From: Negativicutes bacterium
GTDB taxonomy: Bacteria; Bacillota_C; Negativicutes; Sporomusales_B; JARLHX01
Assembly (NCBI GenBank): GCA_031292015.1
Contig: JARLHY010000117.1
Span: 1-34,493 of the forward strand
Length of the DNA stretch: 34,493 nucleotides
Direction: 5' to 3'
Shown: positions 23,895 through 31,145 of the stretch, piece by piece
Position numbering within the stretch: position 1 is the first letter of the stretch
How the letters are laid out: each line of letters starts with the position of its first letter
The notes under the pieces: generated by a model
What the model saw: only the letters and a program-made list of their open reading frames with translations
Databases searched by the model: none
What the model was told of the DNA's origin: nothing
Position numbers and translations under genes: made by a program

Positions 23895-24671
23895 TCAGCC
23901 GGTCTTGCACCGTCTGTCTCGCGCAATCACGCCGCGCATCGCTTCAACCGCGGTTTCGGCGGCAACAGGTATCGAATCCGAGCAGACAGGCTCTGTTCCG
24001 AGCGCCTGCTCACGTTCTCTGTTGCGATACAGCAAAAGAACCGTCGCACACCGCACCTGCAGCACAGAGGCCACCACAAATAAAGTGGATGACTCCATTT
24101 CCGAGGCAAGTGCACCGGCCATCTTCCACATCTTCCACTTTTCTTTCAGCATAGCCCCTACAGGCATTCTTTCCGGTTCGTGCTGCCCATAATAAGAATC
24201 CTTACACTCCACAACGCCCATGACAGAAGGATGATTGAGCCGCTCGGCAGCGTCCTTGAGCGCCTGTACAAGAAAAAAGTCGGCAACGGCAGGAAACTCG
24301 ACAGGCAGATATTCCCTGCCTGTTCCGTCCTTGCGGATTGCAGCGGTGGGGATAATCAGCGTGCCTGGCGCCAGAGCCTCCTGAATGCCGCCGCAGGTTC
24401 CCACGCGAATGAAGGTATGGGCACCAAGCTTTGCAAGTTCCTCCATGGCAATGGCAGCCGACGGCCCCCCAATACCTGTTGATGTCACGCTGACCTTTGC
24501 GCCGCTTAGCCGACCGGAATAAGTGGTAAACTCGCGGTTCGACACCACAAATTCATTCTGGTCGAAGTAAGAAGCGATCAGCTTTGCCCGCTCCGGGTCT
24601 CCCGGCAAAAACACATATTCCCCGACCTCACCCTTTTCACACCCAATGTGGCGCATTTTTCCACTGTTCAT
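23895..24671 (-). CDS. Uridine-phosphorylase-family nucleoside phosphorylase
   Basis: Protein of 258 residues from ATG 24671; in-frame codons run further up to TTG 24764 but without a ribosome binding site. Family motifs are the phosphate-binding LPGDPERA, the STGIGGPS loop, RVGTCGGI and the ribose-binding ASEMESS. It would split a nucleoside with phosphate into free base and ribose-1-phosphate. Its HIGCEKGEVGEYVFLPGDP start resembles uridine phosphorylases rather than purine ones. As the first gene with the CRP-type regulator beside ureide/pyrimidine genes, it may feed a (possibly modified) uracil into the pathway. Confidence 0.9.
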   Translation of the reverse strand: MNSGKMRHIGCEKGEVGEYVFLPGDPERAKLIASYFDQNEFVVSNREFTTYSGRLSGAKVSVTSTGIGGPSAAIAMEELAKLGAHTFIRVGTCGGIQEALAPGTLIIPTAAIRKDGTGREYLPVEFPAVADFFLVQALKDAAERLNHPSVMGVVECKDSYYGQHEPERMPVGAMLKEKWKMWKMAGALASEMESSTLFVVASVLQVRCATVLLLYRNREREQALGTEPVCSDSIPVAAETAVEAMRGVIARDRRCKTG

Positions 24672-24770
24672 TGATACGTCCGCCCCTTCAGGCTTACTTG
24701 CAAAGTTGGTCACCCCATTCGCATACCACGGCAGTCTATCTTTATGACCCGCCGCATCTGGCAAACAGAT

Positions 24771-24811
24771 AAAAAAAATAAGCGACGCGTCAAAGGCAAC
24801 AGCGCCAGCTT
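24771..24811 (-). terminator. Leader terminator upstream of the phosphorylase gene
   Basis: On the minus strand AAGC-T-GGCGC pairs with GCGTC-GCTT (one bulge, one wobble), followed by A and eight Ts. It lies downstream of the promoter at 24914-24942 and 100 bases before the phosphorylase start, so it can act as an attenuator. It could also end the transcript of the phosphodiesterase gene upstream. Confidence 0.65.
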
Positions 24812-24913
24812 ACAGCTTTTAATTCTTAACTTTTCCCTTGGCTTTAAGAGCTTCCAGAGTTATAACAACCCACGAAAATCAGGTATGTCCGGCAACCCTT
24901 CAAGATTAGACTT

Positions 24914-24942
24914 ACAGTACCACTTATTGCTTGAAAAGTCAA
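24914..24942 (-). promoter_or_regulatory. Promoter of the phosphorylase-regulator operon
   Basis: TTGACT (24937-24942) and TACTGT (24914-24919) on the minus strand with a 17-base spacer, 15 bases after the phosphodiesterase stop codon. It implies a leader of about 235 bases before the phosphorylase start. A TTGA-N4-TCAA palindrome spans the -35 box and might bind the CRP-type regulator. Confidence 0.7.
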
Positions 24943-24957
24943 TAGTTCAGCGACCGG

Positions 24958-26115
24958 TTAATGGGCAGCATCGCCGCCGCGCTCCAGTTGTTTGGTCTCG
25001 CCGGCGCCTGTCGCCAGGTCGGTGCCTGTATGATAAGGGCTGTCGCGATTAATGGTCGGTTCGGCCACCGCGATTCCCCGCTTGATGAGGGTGTCGCGAA
25101 GAATCCAGGGTTTATCGGAGATCAAGCCATCAACCCCCATATCGATGAGCATGTTCATATCCTTCAGGTTGTTCACCGTCCAGGGAACTACTTTCATACC
25201 CAGGGCATGCGCTTCGTCAACCAGTTGAGGGGACAGTTCTTTAAAGTAGGGGGAAACGATATCGGCGCCGACATCTTTGGCTGCTTTCACATAATCACCG
25301 TTATAGTCGTTAATATTTAATCCGGCCAACCAGGGGGAAGGTTTTTTGTCACCTACTTTGAGATAACAGCCGTCAGCACCCCAGGCAGGTTGTTCGCTGC
25401 TTAGGGCCACCAGCGTGATATTGGCATCCAGTTTACGCATTTCCCGCAGGGTTCGCCAGTCGAAAGACTGCAGGGTCACCCGGTTTTCCATATGATACTT
25501 CTTTACGGTTTCATATACTTTTTTTACAAACACAGCCGGATCAGGATTGTTTTTATAGGCAGGATCAAGCGGGTCGGCATAGGACTTTGTTTCAATGTTA
25601 AAATATATTTTCTCATTGCCAAAGGAATTGGCTAATTCAAACACCTCTTCCAAGGTCGGCAATTTTGTGCCAGGCACGGACAGCTGCGTTTTGCCGTGAC
25701 TGGCGTAGTAGTCGCCGGCCGCCGGATTCATGGTTCCGATGTCAAACTGCCTGACCTGGGCCAGGGTCATTGTCCGAATATCATACTGGCCTTCCTTTAC
25801 ATAGTTTCCGTCCGGCCCTTTCGCCAAATTCGGGCTCATAAACGGATTATGGCTGATGACAATGTATCCGTCCCTGGTCAGCTGCATATCCATCTCCAGG
25901 GTCGTGACACCCAGTTCCATGCCGTAAGCAAACGAAATCAGCGTATTTTCCGGTCGGGCGTCCCGACCGCCACGATGAGCTTCCAGGTCGAACATGTCAA
26001 TATGGACCCTGGCCTGGGCTTTTTGCATATCCGCCAGGTTTGCGCCGGTAGCCAGCAACACTGTCGCCGCCCCGACAATCCAGGAATACCTCCAAAGATT
26101 TCTCATCTTTTTCAC
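24958..26115 (-). CDS. Exported glycerophosphodiester phosphodiesterase (GlpQ type)
   Basis: Enzyme of 385 residues that hydrolyses glycerophosphodiesters to glycerol-3-phosphate and an alcohol. Start is GTG 26115 with GGAGAG 8 bases upstream; ATG 26106 is an alternative. A signal peptide covers about residues 1-36, with a likely cut after AQA, so it acts outside the cytoplasmic membrane. The GDPD site is intact: EAHRGG (His47, Arg48), Glu56 in PENT, Glu74 and Asp76 in LEMDMQ, and His89 in ISHNP. TTAACA repeats in its promoter suggest phosphate-starvation control, as for B. subtilis glpQ. Confidence 0.93.
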   Translation of the reverse strand: MKKMRNLWRYSWIVGAATVLLATGANLADMQKAQARVHIDMFDLEAHRGGRDARPENTLISFAYGMELGVTTLEMDMQLTRDGYIVISHNPFMSPNLAKGPDGNYVKEGQYDIRTMTLAQVRQFDIGTMNPAAGDYYASHGKTQLSVPGTKLPTLEEVFELANSFGNEKIYFNIETKSYADPLDPAYKNNPDPAVFVKKVYETVKKYHMENRVTLQSFDWRTLREMRKLDANITLVALSSEQPAWGADGCYLKVGDKKPSPWLAGLNINDYNGDYVKAAKDVGADIVSPYFKELSPQLVDEAHALGMKVVPWTVNNLKDMNMLIDMGVDGLISDKPWILRDTLIKRGIAVAEPTINRDSPYHTGTDLATGAGETKQLERGGDAAH

Positions 26116-26168
26116 GGTCCCCGCTCTCCTTATTTTTTATTATCCAATAAATCCCACACGTTGTCTTT

Positions 26169-26222
26169 AGTATATGTTAATCCTGGTATGACAATGTTAA
26201 CCCGGTGTTGTATTTTTGTTAA
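26169..26222 (-). promoter_or_regulatory. Pho-box-type promoter of the phosphodiesterase gene
   Basis: Reading the minus strand, TTAACA (26217-26222), ACAACA (26206-26211) and TTAACA (26195-26200) follow at exactly 11-bp steps with 5-base spacers. A weaker ATACCA (26184-26189) continues the 11-bp series, and another TTAACA lies at 26175-26180. The -10 box TATACT (26169-26174) follows directly and there is no good -35. This is the layout of B. subtilis-type PhoP-activated promoters (TTAACA repeats). Confidence 0.7.
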
Positions 26223-26357
26223 AACGTCGGCTGACAGCCAGCTCTCCTCGCCTGCTGCTCACAGCGGCTGCAGGCATTATGGTTGCCAGGCCGAATATAT
26301 AACAATACCGCATTAAGATTTCCATTCTGTTCTAATTTGGGCAAAGGAGTGAAACCT

Positions 26358-26921
26358 GTGAGACACCGGCTTATTTTCCTTGTAATGATTGCGGTTTTGT
26401 TCCCGGCAATGTGCTTTGCCGAAGGAACAAGCCCCCAGAAACCGGCGGTTGCGGTTCTCGTTGGCTTTACCAGACAATTTCAGGATGCTGATATGCAATC
26501 CTATATTTTTGACCAATTCAAACATAATATAAACCAGGACAACTATGTGCTGGCCCTTGGTGAATCCATTCAAAACAAAGCGAGATTTCCTTTGACGGCC
26601 TTTCCGGCGACCGGCAGCTTAATCGCCTTTGGCCGGGAAAATGGCTATGACTTTGTCATATACGTTTTCCTGGAAGTAACAAATTACAAACCCGATGCAG
26701 GCCTTACCAAAACATCGGTTAAGCAGGATATTCGTGTAGACGGTCAATTTATTGACATCGTGAATGAAAAGCGGCTTTTGTACAAATCAGTAAATTCCGG
26801 CGGAACGGATATTACTTCCCATATCCTTTTTTTCGGAGAAATGCCGGATGATCAGAAAGCTTTAAAAATTGCCATCAGCAGGTCTGTTGCCGATCTCATG
26901 AAAGATAACCCCATAAAATAA
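26358..26921 (+). CDS. Exported protein of unknown function
   Basis: Protein of 187 residues starting at GTG 26358 with AAAGGAG 8 bases upstream; earlier in-frame codons up to 26283 have no site. Residues 1-22 form a signal peptide (RLIFLVMIAVLFPAMCFA). The mature part is a small mixed alpha/beta domain with YDFVIYVFLEVTNYKP, then VDGQFIDIVNEKRLLYKSV. That pattern recalls small periplasmic stress or lipoprotein-like domains of Negativicutes, but I cannot name the family. It is followed by the TPR gene on the same strand, with a hairpin between. It is divergent from the phosphodiesterase gene. No clear promoter is seen. Confidence 0.85.
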   Translation: MRHRLIFLVMIAVLFPAMCFAEGTSPQKPAVAVLVGFTRQFQDADMQSYIFDQFKHNINQDNYVLALGESIQNKARFPLTAFPATGSLIAFGRENGYDFVIYVFLEVTNYKPDAGLTKTSVKQDIRVDGQFIDIVNEKRLLYKSVNSGGTDITSHILFFGEMPDDQKALKIAISRSVADLMKDNPIK

Positions 26922-26926
26922 GAAAT

Positions 26927-26957
26927 TGCCCCGGTATCCCCCGCTCATGCCGGGGCA
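26927..26957 (+). other. Intercistronic hairpin between the two exported-protein genes
   Basis: TGCCCCGG (26927-26934) and CCGGGGCA (26950-26957) are perfect complements around a 15-base loop. No T-run follows, so it is more likely an mRNA processing or stability element than a full terminator. Confidence 0.55.
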
Positions 26958-26997
26958 GTATGGAATACATTCAATAACCGGATTCGGAGGTGTGTCG

Positions 26998-27981
26998 ATG
27001 TTTAAACTCAAACCCGCAGCCCTTGCCGTTGCAATCGCCCTTTTTCTTTTGTCTTCCGTCGTTTTCGCTGCAGATGATCAAACCCTTGCCTTTTTATTAA
27101 ACCGTGGTGATGAGCAATTAAAGAGCCAACAATACGACGATGCCATTACAACCTTTTCCCAGCTCCTGCAGCTTGATCCCACCAATCCAACAGCCTACGA
27201 TCGGCGCGGCGTGGCGTTTTTGCGAAAAAAAGATTATACCTTGGCCATCAACGATTTTACGAAAGCCATCGAGTACAACCCGCAATCCTTCCAAGCCTTT
27301 GCCAACCGGGGTGAGGCCCAGGCCCGCCTTAATCTCAATGACCTGGCTGTCGCCGACTTCACAGCCGCAATTCGGCTTAACCCGGCTTATCCCCTGCCCT
27401 ATTTTGCCCGTGGCGCTCTTTATGTCCGCTTTAAAAACTACGATTTGGCCATTGACGACTATACCAGACTCATCGAGATTGCCCCAGATTCCCTGTCCTA
27501 TCTCTGTCGGGCAGGCGTCTACTATCTCGGGACCCAACAATATGACCTTGCCCTCGCCGATCTTAACACCGCCATCGGGCTCGATCCCCTGAACAGCCGC
27601 GCCTATCGGCTGCGGAACAGCATCAATACTGAACTGAAAAATTATGATCAGGTCATCATTGATTGTACGGCTATTCTTGACCGTGCTCCTTCCGACATCA
27701 GCGCCCTCATTGCCCGCGGCAACGCCTACGGCTTATCGGGGCAGTATGACAAAGCCATCATCGACTCGCAAAAAGCAATTCAACTTGATGATAAGAAAGT
27801 ATCGGCCCACTATAATTTGGCCCAGGCGTACGAACTGAGCGGGCAAAAAGGGGCCGCGCTGAAAGAATATCAGCTTGCCCTCCGCCTCTTCCCGGACAAC
27901 CCGGCTATTTACGCCAACGAGCGCCAAAAAGGGCAAGCCCGGCTAAACGGAGAGTGGAACAGCCAAAAAGAATGGCTATAA
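26998..27981 (+). CDS. Exported TPR-repeat protein
   Basis: Protein of 327 residues from ATG 26998 (CGGAGG 7 bases upstream). Residues 1-24 are a signal peptide (LAVAIALFLLSSVVFAA). The rest is about eight tandem tetratricopeptide repeats of 34 residues, with the usual W/Y-G-A-Y-A-P pattern, for example SFQAFANRGEAQARLNLNDLAVADFTAAIRLNP-type units. TPR arrays mediate protein-protein contact, here probably in the periplasm or outside the cell. It likely works with the exported protein encoded just before. No enzymatic domain is present. A strong terminator follows 6 bases after the stop. Confidence 0.93.
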   Translation: MFKLKPAALAVAIALFLLSSVVFAADDQTLAFLLNRGDEQLKSQQYDDAITTFSQLLQLDPTNPTAYDRRGVAFLRKKDYTLAINDFTKAIEYNPQSFQAFANRGEAQARLNLNDLAVADFTAAIRLNPAYPLPYFARGALYVRFKNYDLAIDDYTRLIEIAPDSLSYLCRAGVYYLGTQQYDLALADLNTAIGLDPLNSRAYRLRNSINTELKNYDQVIIDCTAILDRAPSDISALIARGNAYGLSGQYDKAIIDSQKAIQLDDKKVSAHYNLAQAYELSGQKGAALKEYQLALRLFPDNPAIYANERQKGQARLNGEWNSQKEWL

Positions 27982-27986
27982 GTAAG

Positions 27987-28028
27987 AAAAGCCCCGTCAG
28001 CCGATAATAACGTGCTGACGGGGCTTTT
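27987..28028. terminator. Bidirectional terminator between convergent genes
   Basis: AAAAGCCCCGTCAGC (27987-28001) and GCTGACGGGGCTTTT (28014-28028) are perfect 15-bp complements. A-run and T-run ends let it serve both the plus-strand TPR gene and the minus-strand carrier gene. Confidence 0.95.
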
Positions 28029-28077
28029 CCTGTATATGACGATGTTGGCAGTGAACTTGCCCCGGAAGGTTTGTCCC

Positions 28078-29328
28078 TTAATAGAGTAATAACGCCATAC
28101 CGGCAATCATGGCCCCCACCATCGGCAGGCAGTTGCGTTTGGCGATTTCCATCGGATTTACGCCGGCAATACCGGCTACGATAATGGTGGCGCCGGCAAT
28201 GGGCGACATCGTGCGCCCCAGTGTCCCGCCCAGTGTTGCCATGCTGCCCATTTGCACCACCGACATGCCGAAATCCGCCGCATGAGGTGTAATGGCCTGA
28301 TTAAAGGCAAAAGTCGCCGCATCGCCCGAACCGACCACCAGTCCCAAAAGGAACGGGCCTACGGCAGCACAGAGCTTAATAATGGCCGGATTGCTCAACA
28401 TCGCGTCGGTAAAAGCTTTTACAAGTCCCAGCGCAGTCATCCCGGAAACAAATACCCCTGCGGCAATAATAATGCCAAGAATCTCACCATAGGCTTTCCC
28501 CATACCGTCGAAGAACGCGCCGCTCAATTTGCCGGGATTTTTTCTTGTCACCAGCAGCGCAGCCACCGAACCGATAATCATGGCCTGCGGAACATCCATC
28601 TTCAGTGCTGGAACAGCCGACGCCCCTAATAGCAAAATCACAATAGGAAAAATCGGCATCAATGCGTACAATAAATTTACCTTGAAGGATTCTTCCACTT
28701 CCAGGCCTTCGGCTTTATACCCCTTATGTTCTTTTTTGTGATAGGCAATCAGCGTAATTAATATGGCCGCCGCGATCAATGATGCAATATTGGCTTTATA
28801 GTGAAATCCGATAACCTCCATGACATCCACACCGGCAATCTTCGCGACAAATGGATTATGGGCCAGGCCCGGGTTCAGCATGCTGCCGTATGTGCCGCAT
28901 TTCACCGCTGCCGCCGCCATCGCCGGATGCACCCCCGCCGACATCATCAGCGGCACAAAAATCGCCCCTGCTGCCGCCGCCGTTCCCGCAGCACTCGGCA
29001 GCGCTATATTGACTGCATAAGTGGCAAAAACAACGCCGGGAATCAGCAGCGGACGGACTTTGGAAAGGCCTTTTGCCATAAAATTAATTAAATGTGTATC
29101 ACATTCCGTGTACTTCATAACCATAGCAAAACCCATAACAGAGCAAACCGCCTGAATCAGCCCGCTATTGGTCATCTCTTTGGCAAAAGCATTCAGGGAA
29201 ACCATCGGCGTACCCGCGACACACGCCATGATAATACCTGAGCCCAACAATACCAGTCGCGCATCATAGCGCTTGATTAACAGGTAAATGGTAATAAGCA
29301 CAAGAATTACGCCCGCAACAATCATCAT
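28078..29328 (-). CDS. dcuC: DcuC-family anaerobic C4-dicarboxylate transporter
   Basis: Integral membrane carrier of 416 residues with about 11-12 hydrophobic segments. Start ATG 29328 is chosen for GGAGAG 7 bases upstream; ATG 29355 lacks a site. The C-terminal half has the DcuC motif TLGRTMSPIAGATIIVAGIAGVNP, and the first half has LPSAAGTAAAAGAIFVPLMMSAGV. DcuC exports succinate or exchanges it for fumarate or malate in anaerobic cells. The protein is shorter than E. coli DcuC (461), so a related anion is possible. It is transcribed alone from a likely extended -10 promoter. Confidence 0.88.
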   Translation of the reverse strand: MMIVAGVILVLITIYLLIKRYDARLVLLGSGIIMACVAGTPMVSLNAFAKEMTNSGLIQAVCSVMGFAMVMKYTECDTHLINFMAKGLSKVRPLLIPGVVFATYAVNIALPSAAGTAAAAGAIFVPLMMSAGVHPAMAAAAVKCGTYGSMLNPGLAHNPFVAKIAGVDVMEVIGFHYKANIASLIAAAILITLIAYHKKEHKGYKAEGLEVEESFKVNLLYALMPIFPIVILLLGASAVPALKMDVPQAMIIGSVAALLVTRKNPGKLSGAFFDGMGKAYGEILGIIIAAGVFVSGMTALGLVKAFTDAMLSNPAIIKLCAAVGPFLLGLVVGSGDAATFAFNQAITPHAADFGMSVVQMGSMATLGGTLGRTMSPIAGATIIVAGIAGVNPMEIAKRNCLPMVGAMIAGMALLLY

Positions 29329-29413
29329 AAAAGATCTCTCCACGAAAAATTTCATAAGGTAGTTGGTGTCACAGCCTATTCCCTACCTCAAAAACCTTTC
29401 ACCCTTTCCTTAA

Positions 29414-29462
29414 AGTAAAATAGCAAGGGCGCCTCTTGAAACAGCGTCTTTGCTATTTTACT
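29414..29462 (-). terminator. Long hairpin between the oxidoreductase operon and dcuC
   Basis: AGTAAAATAGCAAGGGCGC (29414-29432) pairs with 29444-29462 over 19 bp with two wobble pairs; on the minus strand TTTTACTTT closes it. It lies 77 bases after the DUF1667 stop and can end the upstream operon. It also begins almost exactly where a transcript from the -10 box at 29466-29474 would start. Confidence 0.75.
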
Positions 29463-29465
29463 AAA

Positions 29466-29474
29466 ATTATATCA
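29466..29474 (-). promoter_or_regulatory. Extended -10 promoter for dcuC
   Basis: TGATATAAT on the minus strand is a perfect TATAAT with the TG-n extension. No good -35 is present at 17 bases. The resulting transcript would carry the hairpin at its 5' end and a leader of about 130 bases. Confidence 0.55.
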
Positions 29475-29538
29475 TATCTTGGGCCGGAATTTCATAACAT
29501 TATCGCTGCTCAGTCCCAGACAGCCGAAGGAATTATGA

Positions 29539-29907
29539 TCAGGTATTTGCCGCCTCGATATTTTTGGTTGCGATGACATCGCTGTCAAGCCCCAGCACGT
29601 TTTCTATTACAACCTGCTTGCTTTGCACCGGCGCAGTCAGCCTGACTTTCTTGATCTCTTGCATGACTTCGAATATTTTAGCCTTGGGAATGGCCTTCGT
29701 CAGTCTTACGCTGACCAGCGGGAGATTGCCACCAGCAACAAGCACCGAAGTCGCGATATTTCTTTGCGGATCGGTCAACTCCTGCTCAACGTATTCTTTG
29801 CCGCGCGGACAGGTTGCCCCCTCGATGCCGGTTATCTTCCCGCCCTCAATCTCAGCCTCGATCTCGCAGCCGTTCGGGCATATGATACACGTGTATTCCT
29901 TCCTCAT
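29539..29907 (-). CDS. DUF1667 protein, third component of GlpA-like oxidoreductase set
   Basis: Small protein of 122 residues with N-terminal cysteines CIICPNGC and a further Cys in ATCPRGK, spaced as if to hold an Fe-S cluster or metal. The start ATG 29907 overlaps the stop of the FAD gene (ATGA). DUF1667 proteins regularly accompany a GlpA-like flavoprotein and an NAD/FAD oxidoreductase, as here. It probably acts as a structural or electron-carrying subunit of that complex. No membrane segment. Its biochemical role is not settled to my knowledge. Confidence 0.88.
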   Translation of the reverse strand: MRKEYTCIICPNGCEIEAEIEGGKITGIEGATCPRGKEYVEQELTDPQRNIATSVLVAGGNLPLVSVRLTKAIPKAKIFEVMQEIKKVRLTAPVQSKQVVIENVLGLDSDVIATKNIEAANT

Positions 29908-31145
29908 CTCACCACCACCTTAATATCTGCCGCTGACTTGATATCTGCTGTTTTAAGATTGAACTGGATCATTTCGGCCGGAATGGCTTTTTTCAGTTTT
30001 AGTGTTTTAATGACAGTATCGTTTTGCAGAACGTCGATCTCGCAATTCCGCAAAGGCTTTCTTACCCGCAGGGAAATTGAAAAATCCTTGGCACAGCTGA
30101 CTTTTTGGGGAACGGTGTAACTGATATTCGCATCTGTCGTTATCTTTATTTTGCAGTCTGCCAGTTTGCCCGTCCCGAGGTAAGCGGCGACACTTTCGGC
30201 AAGTCCTTCCGCCTCCAGCGATACGAAGTCCACTAAATCATGTACATGCAAAACATTGCCCGCGGCAAACACGCCCTCTACCGTGGTTTGATAATTCTCG
30301 TCCACAAGCGGTCCTTTGGTCCTGTCGTCCAATTCCACGCCGCAGGCCAAAGACAGCTCATTTTCCGGGATCAACCCGACCGACAGCACCAGTGTGTCGC
30401 AATCATAATCCTTCTCTGTCCCGGGAATGGGTTTCATCTTATCATCGACTTTCGAGACGGTGACGCCCTGCAATCTTGCTTGGCCCTTGATCTTCGTAAT
30501 CGTATGGCTTAAATACAGCGGGATATCGAAATCATTCAGGCACTGTTCTATGTTTCTCGGCAGGCCGCTGGGATAAGGCTGCACCTCGAATACAGCCAGT
30601 ACTTCGGCCCCTTCCAGGGTCAGGCGCCGCGCCATAATCATCCCGATATCACCCGAGCCGAGAATGACAACCTTTCGGCCCACCATCGTGTTGTGCAGGT
30701 TGATATAAGCCTGAGCCACCCCGGCGGTATAAACTCCGGCAGGGCGCGAGCCCGGGATGCCGATTGCCCCTCTGGTTCTTTCCCGGCAGCCCATCGTTAA
30801 GATAACGGCCTTGGCCTGATAATCCAGAAAACCGTTTTTCGAAACGGTGACAACCCGTTTTTCCGGGGTGATATCAAGTACGGTAGTATCTGTGACATAC
30901 TCAATTTTCAGCTCTTCGATCAGGTCGATAAACCGCTGGGAATATTCCGGCCCGCTCAGTGTCTGCCGGAACCGGGTGAGTCCGAAGCCGTCATGAATGC
31001 ATTGTCTGAGGATACCGCCCAGTTGCTTCTCCCGTTCAATGATCAGAATATCTTTGACGCCCTTGTTGCGAAGCTTAACTGCTGCGGCCAGTCCGGCCGG
31101 ACCGCCGCCGATAATGACAACATCTTTTTTAATCATCGCCGTCAC
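29904..31145 (-). CDS. NAD(P)/FAD-dependent oxidoreductase (second component)
   Basis: Flavoprotein of 413 residues of the pyridine nucleotide-disulfide oxidoreductase fold. The FAD-binding motif is VVIIGGGPAGLAAA, the NAD-binding motif VVILGSGDIGMIMARRL and the second FAD motif TTVEGVFAAGNVLHVHD. There is no redox-active CxxC at the usual site, so it likely passes electrons between NAD and its partner flavoprotein. Start is GTG 31145 (overlap GTGA with the previous stop); ATG 31136 is the alternative. Tight coupling to both neighbours supports one complex. Confidence 0.9.
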   Translation of the reverse strand: MTAMIKKDVVIIGGGPAGLAAAVKLRNKGVKDILIIEREKQLGGILRQCIHDGFGLTRFRQTLSGPEYSQRFIDLIEELKIEYVTDTTVLDITPEKRVVTVSKNGFLDYQAKAVILTMGCRERTRGAIGIPGSRPAGVYTAGVAQAYINLHNTMVGRKVVILGSGDIGMIMARRLTLEGAEVLAVFEVQPYPSGLPRNIEQCLNDFDIPLYLSHTITKIKGQARLQGVTVSKVDDKMKPIPGTEKDYDCDTLVLSVGLIPENELSLACGVELDDRTKGPLVDENYQTTVEGVFAAGNVLHVHDLVDFVSLEAEGLAESVAAYLGTGKLADCKIKITTDANISYTVPQKVSCAKDFSISLRVRKPLRNCEIDVLQNDTVIKTLKLKKAIPAEMIQFNLKTADIKSAADIKVVVR

